From the NCBI GenBank assembly GCA_017621205.1, contig JAGATQ010000020.1, positions 62,001 through 126,000 of the forward strand: a stretch of DNA of 64,000 nt. The letters run 5' to 3'. Positions 54,991 to 62,094 of this stretch are shown piece by piece. The position numbers were made by a program, and so were the translations under genes. Below the pieces are notes generated by a model. The model was given only the letters and a program-made list of their open reading frames with translations, did not search any database and was not told where the DNA came from. The DNA is from Lachnospira sp. (GTDB taxonomy: Bacteria; Bacillota; Clostridia; Lachnospirales; Lachnospiraceae). The stretch's first letter is position 1, and each line of letters starts with the position of its first letter.

Positions 54991-55069
54991 CGTTGTATAA
55001 GATAGATTTGTTGCAAGACAGGCTTGCAACCAAGCCACTGTATATATACTGCATATATTTGAGAATGAA

Positions 55070-55096
55070 AAATCTCTCAGGGAGGTTCCCTGAGAG
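55070..55096 (-). terminator. Intrinsic terminator after thiW
   Basis: CTCTCAGGG (55074-55082), loop AGGTT, CCCTGAGAG (55088-55096): perfect 9-bp stem, followed on the minus strand by ATTTTTC. It stops transcription of thiW 75 bp after its stop codon. Confidence 0.85.
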
Positions 55097-55170
55097 TTGT
55101 ATCACACATCTAGTACTTCTAAAATATAACTCGAAAACTCTATATATCATGTCAGGGACGTAAAAAATTT

Positions 55171-55683
55171 TTACGACTGACCCATAGCATACTGTAACGC
55201 TCCTGATTTCTGTAACGAAAATACAATAATTCCCGATAATAAAGAACCTACTGCTGTCGATACCAGAAATGGAATGATATAACCATAAAACGCCACACTA
55301 CTTGCCGGTACTCCCATCAGAAATATAGCAACGGGATACGCACAAAGTCCTCCTATCACTGCGGTTCCAAACACCTCTGCTAGCAACGTCGGAAAAAGCT
55401 TTTTCGTCTTCCAGTATATCACGCCACAAAGCAATGCCCCAAACATACTTCCCGGAAATGCCATCAGGCTTCCCAGACTTAACAAATTACGCAAAAGGCT
55501 TGCCGTAAAAGCAACACCAACACCATACCATGGTCCTAGTAACACCGCACTAAGAATATTCACCATATGCTGGATTGGAGCACACTTACTGCCAAACATG
55601 GGAAAGGAAAATAAACTTCCCACCACGGCAACCGCCACCATAACTCCGGCAATCGCCAGCTTTTGAACTGATTTTTTCTTCAT
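55171..55683 (-). CDS. thiW: ThiW, ECF-type thiazole transport component
   Basis: 170 residues with six hydrophobic helices (LAIAGVMVAVAVVGSLFSF, MVNILSAVLLGPWYGVGVAF, LLSLGSLMAFPGSMFGALLCGVIYW, GTAVIGGLCAYPVAIFLMG, VAFYGYIIPFLVSTAVGSLL and more). The sequences GSKCAPIQHMVNILSAVLLGP and SLMAFPGSMFGALLCG are typical of ThiW, the substrate-specific unit predicted for hydroxyethylthiazole uptake, which works with shared ECF ATPases encoded elsewhere. Preceded by a long structured leader; followed by a terminator, so it is a single-gene unit. Confidence 0.92.
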   Translation of the reverse strand: MKKKSVQKLAIAGVMVAVAVVGSLFSFPMFGSKCAPIQHMVNILSAVLLGPWYGVGVAFTASLLRNLLSLGSLMAFPGSMFGALLCGVIYWKTKKLFPTLLAEVFGTAVIGGLCAYPVAIFLMGVPASSVAFYGYIIPFLVSTAVGSLLSGIIVFSLQKSGALQYAMGQS

Positions 55684-55739
55684 CTTTACATCATCCTTTC
55701 AATTCCTTGCTTTAAGAAAACGGGCATATCAGCGACGTT

Positions 55740-55906
55740 TTCTAAAAACACTTCTCCACATTGTGAAAAAGCGGTCGTGACTTACTGGTCACCTCTCACG
55801 CCGGAACACGGCTTCCCATCGCTTGATTTCTTAGGTCGAAGGCGCTCCCCTTAGACCCGGAAGAATTGCCCGTCTTAGGTCAATTCCTTAAAAAGATATG
55901 TAATAC
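55740..55906 (-). promoter_or_regulatory. Structured leader RNA of thiW, unclassified
   Basis: Minus-strand leader with three clear stems: GAATTG/CAATTC; GGGTC-T-AAGG/CCTT-C-GACC around GGAGCG; GCCG/CGGC. A GTGAC/GTCAC hairpin with GACCGCTTTTT follows and may act as a terminator. TAAGACGGGCA in the first loop can pair with TGCCCG...TCTTA near the thiW start. The core lacks the CUGAGA and ACCUGAUC blocks of a TPP riboswitch, though AAGCGATGGGAAG recalls its 3' end. Genes of this type are usually TPP-controlled, so a divergent or new ligand-binding RNA is possible. Confidence 0.55.
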
Positions 55907-55912
55907 GTTGTT

Positions 55913-55941
55913 AGTGTAACATAAATGCGGAGGCAGGGCAA
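55913..55941 (-). promoter_or_regulatory. Candidate promoter of thiW
   Basis: Minus strand: TTGCCC (55936-55941), 17-base spacer, TACACT (55913-55918) with TG just upstream of the -10. Start of transcription would be near 55906, giving a leader of about 220 bases. Matched by eye only. Confidence 0.4.
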
Positions 55942-55973
55942 ATAGTTTCTGTAGGATTTTGCTGTATGGATTG

Positions 55974-56066
55974 TTATAATTCCTGTAATGCCCCCAACAA
56001 AAATGCCAAACAAGGCGGAATAGTCAATCCCAAAAATTCAAAAACCAACTTGTATTTCTTTAACAT
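55974..56066 (-). CDS. Possible 30-residue hydrophobic peptide
   Basis: An ATG at 56066 with GGGGAG six bases upstream opens a 30-codon frame: it begins MLKKYKLVFEFLG and continues LTIPPCLAFLLGALQEL, with one Cys and a likely membrane helix. Not recognised. It has the size and shape of type I toxins, small membrane peptides or peptide pheromones, but no processing enzyme gene is adjacent. It sits between the MazEF pair and the thiW leader. The rest of this 470-bp gap is the thiW leader. Confidence 0.4.
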   Translation of the reverse strand: MLKKYKLVFEFLGLTIPPCLAFLLGALQEL

Positions 56067-56151
56067 ATAATTCTCCCCACAAACATCGATTTTCTGCTCC
56101 TATACAATTGACCTTTGGTTAATTCAAATCTTTCTCATTTTAGAATTCTCA

Positions 56152-56454
56152 TCAAACGTATTCAAAAATCCCCTGAATAGCATCAGATATGTTAATCATT
56201 TCTGAAAGTGGCAATCTATCTACTTTCTTGTAACCACGAAGCGACATATCTAACAATGCAAGTTTTTCACATTGTATATAGCCTTCATTTTCTTCTGTAG
56301 CCATCCATATATGAAGTGGACCCTGAGTAGAATTTCTAATAATTGGACATCCAATTATTTCACCACTAGTATTAAAAAAATCCTTACTAACCACCAATAC
56401 AAGATGTTTTATTTTTTCAATCTTAAGAATATCTCCTTGATGTAAAAATTCCAT
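56152..56454 (-). CDS. mazF: MazF/PemK-family toxin
   Basis: About 100 residues. PemK-like fold: MEFLHQGDILKIE, LVLVVSKDFFNTSGEIIGCPI (core strands), CEKLALLDMSLRGYKKVDRL and LSEMINISDAIQGIFEYV. This family cuts mRNA at short sequences when the antitoxin is lost. The ATG at 56454 overlaps the antitoxin stop as TAATG, with AGAGG upstream; another ATG two codons earlier is too near the site. Downstream in the same operon as the antitoxin. Confidence 0.88.
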   Translation of the reverse strand: MEFLHQGDILKIEKIKHLVLVVSKDFFNTSGEIIGCPIIRNSTQGPLHIWMATEENEGYIQCEKLALLDMSLRGYKKVDRLPLSEMINISDAIQGIFEYV

Positions 56455-56696
56455 TACCATACCTCTCTTCCGACAGGTTCACCCCAATCATATTCGCCAT
56501 CAAGCATTAACTTTCCACCAAACTCAGCGGCTCTCTCTTCCAAAGTTTTATGACGAAATGGTTTCACTAAAGTGATTACACCATCTGACACCGTGACATC
56601 TAAAAACTCATTCAATGCGATTCCTGCACTTCTCAATACTTCTTTTGGCAATCTGATTCCTTGACTATTTCCCCATTCTTTTACTTGTGCCTGCAT
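56454..56696 (-). CDS. mazE: AbrB/MazE-family antitoxin
   Basis: 80 residues. SpoVT/AbrB DNA-binding N-terminus (VKEWGNSQGIRLPKEVLRSA to VTVSDGVITLVKP) and an acidic C-terminal tail (FGGKLMLDGEYDWGEPVGRE) that would wrap the toxin. Antitoxin first, toxin second, overlapping by the stop-start TAATG; the pair is probably self-repressed by binding its own promoter. AGGAGG before ATG. Confidence 0.9.
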   Translation of the reverse strand: MQAQVKEWGNSQGIRLPKEVLRSAGIALNEFLDVTVSDGVITLVKPFRHKTLEERAAEFGGKLMLDGEYDWGEPVGREVW

Positions 56697-56791
56697 ATAG
56701 AAACCTCCTTACATTCAGTATATACATAGTATATACCAAGCGATAGAAAATATCAATTAAAATGTATCCTCATAGTTAATCGTATTTGAAT

Positions 56792-57007
56792 TTATTGTCC
56801 TAAATCCCACGTCAACAGCATATTGCTTTTCCATAATTCAAAGAATACTTTATCCTTTGTTGCTGTAATTGAAAATAACTTAACATCATCCCTAACAACC
56901 AGCATCAGCAAAATCATAGACAACATAGCTAATATACCTTGTATTGTCTCAATCCATTTCATTTCATTTTGCATATCTATAATACCATATTCCTTGGTAT
57001 TTATCAT
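56792..57007 (-). pseudogene. Deleted copy of the membrane-protein gene at 59648-60142
   Basis: 71 codons. Residues ~12-56 (MQNEMKWIETIQG to TKDKVFF) match the intact gene almost exactly (one change, GILA for GILG), then run straight into LWKSN, skipping 42 codons. The skipped 126 bp lies in the intact gene between direct repeats TAATCCAAAGAATA at 59741 and 59867; here a single TAATTCAAAGAATA remains. The N-terminal helix and C-terminus are replaced by unrelated sequence. Likely non-functional, although the frame is open and begins 3 bp after the AlkD-like gene. Confidence 0.75.
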
Positions 57008-57009
57008 GG

Positions 57010-57723
57010 CTAACCTTCACCACCCATTTGTGTTTTTGTTGAAATCAAACGTGTTCTTCCCTCTACCTTGACCATGTTTTCCAATTCCTTTATTGCGTTT
57101 TTAGCAATCCAAACCTGTGTCTTATCGCCGTTATCCAACAGTTCATGTGCAACCAAAAGGGCTTTTTCGTTATAATCAAAATCTCTTTTCCCGATTTCTT
57201 TTAAAGCCCATGCTACAGCTTTCTTTATATGATCATGCTCAATATCCTGTGCTTCTCTTATCAATTTTAAATATTTATCCAAAGTATCCTTTGAGAGTTT
57301 TTTATCATGTATAGCAGATGTAGCTATCAATGTGTAAGCAGCACGTTTTTTGTATATATGATTAGAGTTAATCCATTTATAAATAAATTCTTTATAGTCT
57401 TTCATTTTGGCTATCAGATTTTTACATAAATGGTCACACAAATCCCACGAAACAACTTCGCTCATAAGTTTCTCAATATCCGAATGTGTTATCTCCTTTT
57501 TATCAAGTATAAGAACTGCCAAAAGTCTTGCTTCATGATAATTCGTATTCCATAGTTCAAATGCCAGTTCATTGGATTTGCCTATTTTTTTTGCAATACT
57601 TCTTACTTCTCCTGTTGATACACCAATACAATGTTCTTCCGGTATACCCATCTTTACTACATTTGCCTTGTATTTTTCTGAAGTCTGTGCCTGTAATTCT
57701 TTTATTATTTCCCTACTATTCAT
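57010..57723 (-). CDS. AlkD-like DNA alkylation repair protein
   Basis: 237 residues from ATG 57723, which has TTGGAGGAAG upstream. Repeated helical units (HEAT-like) of the DNA glycosylase AlkD family: VVKMGIPEEHCIGVSTGEVRS, LLAVLILDKKEITHSDIEKLM, VVSWDLCDHLCKNLIAKM with the W-D pair typical of the active cleft, and KKAVAWALKEIGKRD. It excises 3- or 7-alkylated purines without base flipping. The paralogue group is broad, so activity should be tested. Upstream gap holds a small remnant. Confidence 0.88.
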   Translation of the reverse strand: MNSREIIKELQAQTSEKYKANVVKMGIPEEHCIGVSTGEVRSIAKKIGKSNELAFELWNTNYHEARLLAVLILDKKEITHSDIEKLMSEVVSWDLCDHLCKNLIAKMKDYKEFIYKWINSNHIYKKRAAYTLIATSAIHDKKLSKDTLDKYLKLIREAQDIEHDHIKKAVAWALKEIGKRDFDYNEKALLVAHELLDNGDKTQVWIAKNAIKELENMVKVEGRTRLISTKTQMGGEG

Positions 57724-57781
57724 AAACTTCCTCCAATTCCTCGTTAAATTGTTTATATTTTTGTAACACAACAATAATTCC

Positions 57782-57940
57782 TTATCTATTCAAATTATCA
57801 AAATACATTTTTATTAATCCTGAACCCAATAATAAAGACACGATTGTAACGGCTGAAAATGCTGATATTACTAATTTTAAAATTGTAATCTTGGAGTCAT
57901 TAGGATTCTTTTTCTTACGAATAAAGTATACTGGTAACAT
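57782..57940 (-). CDS. Small membrane protein or remnant
   Basis: A 52-codon frame from ATG 57940 begins MLPVYFIRKKKNPNDSKITI and continues with a hydrophobic helix (VISAFSAVTIVSLLLGSGL) ending MYFDNLNR. No strong ribosome site; a stop lies in frame ~10 codons upstream. It reads like the end of a larger membrane protein that has been cut. Not recognised. Confidence 0.35.
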   Translation of the reverse strand: MLPVYFIRKKKNPNDSKITILKLVISAFSAVTIVSLLLGSGLIKMYFDNLNR

Positions 57941-58007
57941 GAACAATGTAAGAAAATTTCCCGTTCTCTATAATTGCCCGACAAATGGGAGGGTTTCAGC
58001 CGCCATG

Positions 58008-58430
58008 CTATCTAATATCTATATTTCCCCAACAGAGGATTTTATCTTCGTGTGTAATTGCAACGACCCAGTCTATATCTTTATCAAAAATACAAGCATC
58101 AACTTCATCCCATTGTTCAAGATTTTGTACAAAACCAATAATATCTTTTATTGTTGTACCATATAACATTTTTTGCCTTTCATCATAAAGCAAAACTGAT
58201 TTATCTGAAGGGAATGGTAAATTTTTAATTTTTTCAATGGGCAGACACTTAACAATCAAGTTCTTATTTAGTGAGTTCCATAGCAGATAATACTTCTTGA
58301 GTTTTTCTGTGTCAACATACTGTTTTATAAAGCTTGTGAGTATCCTTGAAACTTCGTCTGATGTGAAGCATACTTTATATTTTAATCCGACCATATATCC
58401 ATACATCCTTCTTATGTAATTTCCCTTCAA
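58008..58430 (-). CDS. Hypothetical protein, unknown family
   Basis: Up to 140 residues, with no membrane helix. YLLWNSLNKNLIVKCLP, PFPSDKSVLLYDERQKMLYG and VDACIFDKDIDWVVAITHEDK look like a small alpha/beta protein. Size, accessory setting and the conserved-looking DIDWVVAITHED end recall immunity-type proteins of toxin systems, but no toxin is next to it. The longest frame starts at TTG 58430 without a clear site; ATGs at codons 9 and 13 are alternatives, the second with AAGG upstream. Confidence 0.6.
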   Translation of the reverse strand: MKGNYIRRMYGYMVGLKYKVCFTSDEVSRILTSFIKQYVDTEKLKKYYLLWNSLNKNLIVKCLPIEKIKNLPFPSDKSVLLYDERQKMLYGTTIKDIIGFVQNLEQWDEVDACIFDKDIDWVVAITHEDKILCWGNIDIR

Positions 58431-58482
58431 ATGCCGATTTTCTCACTCTCTGTAAATTTCTGATAAAAGGGAAGTTGTGCTT

Positions 58483-59616
58483 CTACAATTTTTGAATTTC
58501 TTTCAATGCTTTTTGAACATCCTTATAAACCAAAGATTGCATACTATCTTCATAAACAGATATATTTGCCTTATTAAGTGCGGATAGAATATCGTTCTTC
58601 AGTTCTGGCTTATACTTTGCAACAATTGGTAGCAATTTAATACATTGCCTTGCTGTAATGGGTTTCATATCTGTTATGTGTTTTAAAAATTTATCAATGA
58701 TTTCATCAATTTTATAATCTTTATCCCATTTGGCATTATAGGCAAGCAATGTAAGCCCTCTTGTACGAACATAAGAATTATCACTGTCAAGCATATCGCT
58801 TAATCTATCCATATAAGGGTAAACACAATCCGTTTCTTCACTTTCTTTTTGTAGTTCCTGCAATGCCCTGTATGCAACATTATTATTTTTATCAAACAAT
58901 AATTCAAATGTTTCTGCTATATTATGTGACACAATATCCCCCTTCGTAAATCCCGGTTTTTCTTTAAATGCAACACCCCGACAAACGGGAAGCCAATACT
59001 GTTTGTTATACTCAAGTTCAGTGGGAAGATTTTTCCAAAGTTCTGTCCTCGTCTTGCTTTTTTTCAATTTTTCCAATATCTTAATATCAGGATTAGGATA
59101 TACTACAAAGCTGTCAACTTCTCCCAATTCTGAACGTATGGGAAATGCAAGCTGTTCGGTTTCTATTGAAAATTGTGCATTCACACCGGTTTTATTTCCT
59201 CTTGCATCTAGTCTTATCCATTTTTTATAATCTTTGATATATACGCCATTTAGTCCATGATAGACTAGTACAGGAGCTGCTTCATCATCTAAAATTAACT
59301 TTTGATAACAAAAACCTGTTGGAATAGCTTTACAGCGTAACAGTGCTGCTAACAAGTGAGATTTTGCAAAACAAATGCCATGACCTGCTTTAAGCACTTC
59401 CGAAGCTGCACAAGTAATTATATCTTCGTTTATATCTGCCGAATGCGAAATCTTATCTCTAACAAATTCATAGGCTTTTCTAATGAAATCAAGCTCATTA
59501 TCTGCCTTTTTAAATAGCGTATCAGCCAACTCTATAATGGCTTTGTTATCATAATCAATCACGCTGTCATGCTTTAGATATTCGTCCATTTTATCTGAGT
59601 ATAAAATTATATCCAT
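58483..59616 (-). CDS. Transglutaminase-like protein with C-terminal helical repeats
   Basis: 377 residues from ATG 59616 (GGAGGG). The transglutaminase core spans ~20-190: Cys in GHGICFAKSHLLAALL, His in LVYHGLNGVYIKD, Asp in WIRLDARGNKTG, the classical C-H-D triad, after the ISHSADI segment. Residues ~200-377 are alpha-helical repeats (FDKNNNVAYRALQELQKESE, YVRTRGLTLLAYNAKW, ARQCIKLLPIVAKYKPELK) like HEAT repeats. Cytoplasmic, no signal. Prokaryotic members are mostly proteases or amidases; the helical part may present the substrate. Occurs beside an AlkD-like helical protein. Confidence 0.85.
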   Translation of the reverse strand: MDIILYSDKMDEYLKHDSVIDYDNKAIIELADTLFKKADNELDFIRKAYEFVRDKISHSADINEDIITCAASEVLKAGHGICFAKSHLLAALLRCKAIPTGFCYQKLILDDEAAPVLVYHGLNGVYIKDYKKWIRLDARGNKTGVNAQFSIETEQLAFPIRSELGEVDSFVVYPNPDIKILEKLKKSKTRTELWKNLPTELEYNKQYWLPVCRGVAFKEKPGFTKGDIVSHNIAETFELLFDKNNNVAYRALQELQKESEETDCVYPYMDRLSDMLDSDNSYVRTRGLTLLAYNAKWDKDYKIDEIIDKFLKHITDMKPITARQCIKLLPIVAKYKPELKNDILSALNKANISVYEDSMQSLVYKDVQKALKEIQKL

Positions 59617-59647
59617 TTTCCCTCCACTAATCAAAACTTTCTTAAAA

Positions 59648-60142
59648 TTACTTTTTAATTATAAAGTTCATAAATCCGTTAATCGTATGAATTATGAAAA
59701 ACAAAGCAGCTGTTCCAACTAATAAATAATTGCTTTTCCATAATCCAAAGAATAAATAGTACAGTGGAACAACGGCAAATTGACTAATTACGATTAACCA
59801 TCCATATTGATATCCTAAATAATAAAATGTCCAACCAACAAAATTTATCAATATCATAATAACAGTTAATCCAAAGAATACTTTATCCTTTGTTGCTGTA
59901 ATTGAAAATAACTTAACATCATCCCTAACAACCAGCATCAGCAAAATCATAGACAACATACCTAATATACCTTGTATTGTCTCAATCCATTTCATTTCAT
60001 TTTGCATATTCATTATTGGATTTGATGCTGGCTTAATTAGCGGCATAATAATATACGGAATCTCCTGTATTACAAATGCTATAATGCCAATAAAGGATAT
60101 CCCTAAATAATAATTCTGAAATAAATGAACAAATTTTAACAT
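59648..60142 (-). CDS. Five-helix membrane protein (intact parent of the 56792 copy)
   Basis: 164 residues, GGAGGATG before ATG 60142. Hydrophobic helices: YLGISFIGIIAFVIQEIPYI, IQGILGMLSMILLMLVV, VFFGLTVIMILINFVGWTFYY, WLIVISQFAVVPLYYLFFGLW and LLVGTAALFFIIHTINGFM. Family not recognised; spaced basic and aromatic residues suggest a small polytopic protein of accessory regions. It ends 32 bp before the transglutaminase gene. Part of it was duplicated 3 kb away (see 56792). Confidence 0.7.
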   Translation of the reverse strand: MLKFVHLFQNYYLGISFIGIIAFVIQEIPYIIMPLIKPASNPIMNMQNEMKWIETIQGILGMLSMILLMLVVRDDVKLFSITATKDKVFFGLTVIMILINFVGWTFYYLGYQYGWLIVISQFAVVPLYYLFFGLWKSNYLLVGTAALFFIIHTINGFMNFIIKK

Positions 60143-60248
60143 GTTATTGCATCCTCCAACTTTTGATTTTTGCTCTCTGGAATTTTTCTAATTGTTTTGA
60201 CGATATAATTTTGCTAATTGTTTGCAATAGAATCAAAAGAATATCCCT

Positions 60249-61958
60249 TTATATCACCACATCCACACTGGAACCTACCGCAACATTCTTATCCACTGCC
60301 CTTGCTGTCCTTCTCTCCTCCTGTTCAACTCCCTTTACCGCATCTATAATTGGGTGCATATCCTTTGTACCAAAAAATATACTTCCATCTAATCCAGCCT
60401 GTCTGCCCTCCAGTAGCCTTATTGCCTGTTGGATACCACCTGCTGTAGATGACAATTCGTTTAACAATTCTGATTCATTCATAGCAGACTCTTTCATTTC
60501 TTCTTTTTCAGTTGAATTATCTCCAGAAGCTTCCTCTTTTTTCTCCTCCATTCTCTTTTTCATGGTCTCTTCCAATTTCTTTCTCTTTTCTGCTACCTTC
60601 TCCCGGCTTTTCTCAATCAGCTCCTCGGCATTTTTCTTTGCCTCCTCACGAAGCTTTTTGTTCAGCTTGTCATCACGGCGAACATAACCAAAATGAGTAT
60701 AATTTCCATTTTCATCAATATACCAATGGCTGGTACGCTCTACATAGCCACCCATAGCACTATAATACGCACCGACCGTCTTTTCTGCCATCTCAATATT
60801 TTTAATTAACTCTGTATATTTCTTCTCTGCCTCAGGATCATTCTGCATCTTCTCTAAAAGCTCTGGATTAATTGTAACAGCCCCCTGCTTCTGGTCTATT
60901 TTCATGCTTAATCCCATTCCAGAATAAAGCTTCACATGAGTTCGATGCCCTTGAAGCTGATTCAGATACTCCTGATTAGAAACGTCCTGTTGCGTTCCAC
61001 TCTTTAAGCTAACCTTTTGTTGTCCCTCCTTCGCCCTCGTTTCATTGGAAGTCTTACTCTTATTCTGTTCTCTTACCTCCTTGTGCTTCGCCTTTTGCAA
61101 ATCATACATACTTTCATAAGCATTACCATAATTATCCACACCTGAAATTGCCATAATCATTTCCTCCATTTCTTCTTTCTTTTTTTCCGCCCTCTCTCTT
61201 GTCCTTTCCACTAATTTTTCGGAATTTTTGCGTCTTTCTTCCCGCAGCCTTTCACTCATGTTTAACATATTATCATTTCTTACATGGGAAATCTCACGAT
61301 AATCTCCATTTTCATCTATATAACTATAGCGGTACACAACACTCCTGCCATTGGTTTTATGAACGCCACCCATGAGCCTGGTTATTGGTTTTACCCCTTT
61401 CATCAAGCCCTGCTTTTTCTCTAATTCTTCCCTCTTCTTTTGCAGCCTTTCTTTCGTCTTTTCCATCAGTTTTTCAGAGTTTTTGCGTCTTTCCTCCCGC
61501 AGCTTGTCACTCATATTTAACATATAATCATTTCTTACATGGGAAATCTGGTGATACTCTCCATTTTCGTCTATATAACTATGATGGTATACAACACTCC
61601 AACCACAGGCTTTGTACATACCATCCAGGAATTTGGTTATTAATCCTATACCCTTCATGAGCTCTTTTATTTCCTGTTCCTTCTCCGGGTTATTGTGCAT
61701 TTCCTCCAAAAGCTTAGGATTGATTGTCAGGGTTCTACCCTTTTTCATTGTGGAAAACCCATCCCCAACCATGCATTTTGTGGCAGGAACAAGCTTGGTC
61801 AGTTCACTCATGTACCCTGCTGTACTTATAATTGGTCTATCCTCCGTCGTTTGCGATGTCTTCTCCGTTTCCTTGCTTTGCGTACGATTCGCCGCACTGC
61901 TTCCTGCCATTCCCTGCATCACATAACTACTGTAATTATTCGTAATCTCCATTGCCAT
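60249..61958 (-). CDS. DUF6033-like repeat protein
   Basis: 569 residues, no signal or membrane segment, very rich in Lys and Glu. A SYIDENGEYHQISHVRNDYM-type unit occurs three times (~122, ~217, ~430); the first two are joined by near-identical coiled coils (LREERRKNSEKLMEKTKERL, LREERRKNSEKLVERTRER). The first two therefore arose by recent tandem duplication. Shared before unit 1 and unit 3: LTINPKLLEEMHNNPEKE and VTINPELLEKMQNDPEAE. Such proteins are widespread in Lachnospiraceae with unknown role. AAGGAGGACAAATT sets ATG 61958. A palindrome lies directly upstream. Confidence 0.75.
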   Translation of the reverse strand: MAMEITNNYSSYVMQGMAGSSAANRTQSKETEKTSQTTEDRPIISTAGYMSELTKLVPATKCMVGDGFSTMKKGRTLTINPKLLEEMHNNPEKEQEIKELMKGIGLITKFLDGMYKACGWSVVYHHSYIDENGEYHQISHVRNDYMLNMSDKLREERRKNSEKLMEKTKERLQKKREELEKKQGLMKGVKPITRLMGGVHKTNGRSVVYRYSYIDENGDYREISHVRNDNMLNMSERLREERRKNSEKLVERTRERAEKKKEEMEEMIMAISGVDNYGNAYESMYDLQKAKHKEVREQNKSKTSNETRAKEGQQKVSLKSGTQQDVSNQEYLNQLQGHRTHVKLYSGMGLSMKIDQKQGAVTINPELLEKMQNDPEAEKKYTELIKNIEMAEKTVGAYYSAMGGYVERTSHWYIDENGNYTHFGYVRRDDKLNKKLREEAKKNAEELIEKSREKVAEKRKKLEETMKKRMEEKKEEASGDNSTEKEEMKESAMNESELLNELSSTAGGIQQAIRLLEGRQAGLDGSIFFGTKDMHPIIDAVKGVEQEERRTARAVDKNVAVGSSVDVVI

Positions 61959-61975
61959 AATTTGTCCTCCTTGAT

Positions 61976-62069
61976 ACTAGTGTACTGTATCGTCCATATT
62001 TCGCCAAACCACTTGCTTGAACTTTCATCTGCTGCGTTTGGCTGAAAATGAATGATACAGTACACTAGT
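61976..62069. mobile_element. 94-bp palindromic MITE-like element
   Basis: Perfect 16-bp ends ACTAGTGTACTGTATC (61976-61991) and GATACAGTACACTAGT (62054-62069) enclose inner arms TTTCGCCAAAC and GTTTGGCTGAA. It has no coding sequence. The left end lies five bases before the ribosome site of the DUF6033-like gene, so the hairpin would be in that gene's promoter or leader. A solo end is at 15283-15299. Confidence 0.75.
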
Positions 62070-62094
62070 TTTGAAATCCTTTTCATACACTGCC

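Noticed and set aside
55740-55906. Canonical TPP riboswitch for thiW
   Set aside because: AAGGGGAGC and AAGCGATGGGAAG recall parts of it, but CUGAGA, ACCUGAUC and the right spacing are absent; kept only as an unclassified leader.
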